Shown piece by piece: positions 5,256-5,582 of a stretch of DNA of 5,582 nucleotides (its first letter is position 1; every line of letters starts with the position of its first letter). The notes under the pieces were generated by a model. It made no database searches. It was not told the DNA's origin and saw nothing but the letters and a program-made list of their open reading frames with translations. Source of the stretch: an uncultured Gammaproteobacteria bacterium (lineage in GTDB: Bacteria > Pseudomonadota > Gammaproteobacteria > GCA-002705445 > GCA-002716945); contig CAJWMM010000047.1 in the NCBI GenBank assembly GCA_913043035.1, positions 1-5,582 of the forward strand, read 5' to 3'. The translations under genes were made by a program, and so were the position numbers.

Positions 5256-5262
5256 AAAAATA

Positions 5263-5582
5263 ATGAGTAAATTAGATAATAGTATAGAGCTTGATAATCC
5301 ATTGAGTTCGACAAAAATAGGTGCCACATCTGGGCATATCAAAGTTGGTTTCTATAAAAATGGAGTATTAGATTTAGATATTCCATTAGTAGATATTAAC
5401 GATGCATTGAGGACTGTAATTTGCAACAGCAAAGTCAAGATTAACCCGTATAATATTGCAAAAAATAATGGGTGCTTTGATATTATTCTCCCTGAAAATA
5501 TTAGGGGGAGTCTTGCTAACCTGATTATAGTGAAGACACTTACAAATATTGGTCTTAAATATAAATCTAATAGTTGTAAATT
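5263..5582 (+). CDS. Unrecognised protein, 3' partial (first 106 residues)
   Basis: The frame is open from the ATG at 5263 to the end of the window (106 full codons) with no stop. It begins MSKLDNSIELDNPLSS, continues with GHIKVGFYKNGVLDLDIPLVD and ends with a mixed stretch containing NPYNIAKNNGCFDIILPENIR and LANLIIVKTLTNIGLKYKSNSC. There is no signal peptide and no clear membrane helix; alternating hydrophobic and polar residues suggest a soluble alpha/beta protein. I recognise no family. Reality is supported by the strong Shine-Dalgarno and the elaborate leader, which implies its expression is conditional. Its identity would be the best clue to what the leader senses. Confidence 0.7.
   Translation, partial: MSKLDNSIELDNPLSSTKIGATSGHIKVGFYKNGVLDLDIPLVDINDALRTVICNSKVKINPYNIAKNNGCFDIILPENIRGSLANLIIVKTLTNIGLKYKSNSCK

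Larger units (their letters stand above)
5116..5262 (+). ncRNA. Structured 5' leader, candidate attenuator/riboswitch (or an 85-base sRNA followed by a UTR)
   Basis: The predicted transcript starts at 5116. ACGCC (5116-5120) pairs with GGCGT (5140-5144). AGCTT (5132-5136) in that loop can pair with AAGCT (5149-5153) after the stem, which is an H-type pseudoknot topology. CTAAAGC (5152-5158), overlapping that tail, is complementary to GCTTTAG (5176-5182) inside the terminator hairpin, giving an antiterminator exclusive with both the pseudoknot and the terminator. After the terminator TTGATC (5206-5211) pairs with GATCAG (5232-5237, one G-U), and the segment repeats part of the upstream leader. 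I checked it by eye against the main families I know (SAM-I/II, preQ1-I, c-di-GMP, fluoride, glycine, glutamine, guanidine-III) and found no core match. The ligand, if any, is unknown. Confidence 0.5.

Noticed and set aside
5243..5262. Resemblance of AAAGAGGAGAAA to a commonly used synthetic ribosome site, suggesting a vector artefact
   Set aside because: The match is only a short purine-rich Shine-Dalgarno and the flanking sequence is AT-rich and continuous with the locus, with no cloning scars.
1..5582. CRISPR arrays, tRNA/rRNA genes, insertion sequences, toxin-antitoxin pairs
   Set aside because: None seen: no regularly spaced repeats, no cloverleaf or rRNA signatures, no transposase motifs or terminal inverted repeats.

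Overview
The window is AT-rich and densely packed, with short overlaps between consecutive genes. The proteins look proteobacterial: a pdxA-ksgA pair, a YcaR/UPF0434-type Trm112 protein, a Bcp/PrxQ peroxiredoxin and a HINT-type HIT protein ending in WPPG. Low GC, tiny spacers and many ATGA/TAATG-type junctions suggest a genome-streamlined, possibly marine or host-associated proteobacterium. I cannot fix the class: KsgA starts with an alphaproteobacterial-like KSLGQNFL motif, while the HIT protein looks more gamma-like.

Layout, plus strand: (1) 1-2186 is an overlapping cluster of pdxA (5' end outside the window), ksgA/rsmA and an integral-membrane ICMT/PEMT-like methyltransferase. (2) 2230-3422 is a second cluster: a Trm112-like protein, a Bcp-type peroxiredoxin, a 71-residue single-pass membrane protein and a HIT hydrolase. 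Each gene in it overlaps the next by 1-11 bases. (3) On the minus strand, 4189-3419, lies a 256-residue protein that reads as the bare A-domain barrel of pyruvate kinase. The B and C domains and most catalytic and metal-binding residues are gone. Its 3' end overlaps that of the HIT gene by 4 bases. (4) A 114-base divergent spacer (4190-4303) carries back-to-back promoters and leads to a fatty acid hydroxylase/sterol desaturase-family membrane protein (4304-5080). Its -10 box sits so close to the ATG that the mRNA may be leaderless. (5) From 5081 a consensus-like promoter drives a roughly 147-base leader. The leader contains a possible H-type pseudoknot, a competing antiterminator, a strong intrinsic terminator and then a second, diverged copy of part of the leader next to a strong Shine-Dalgarno site. 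It precedes an unrecognised gene that runs off the window end.

The metabolic and RNA-modification genes (PLP synthesis, 16S rRNA dimethylation, Trm112, peroxide defence, nucleotide hydrolysis) look like ordinary housekeeping. The two parts that ordinary annotation does not explain are the degenerate pyruvate-kinase-like protein and the leader at 5081-5262. The leader is a candidate undescribed cis-regulatory RNA (riboswitch-like attenuator), or alternatively a small RNA gene.
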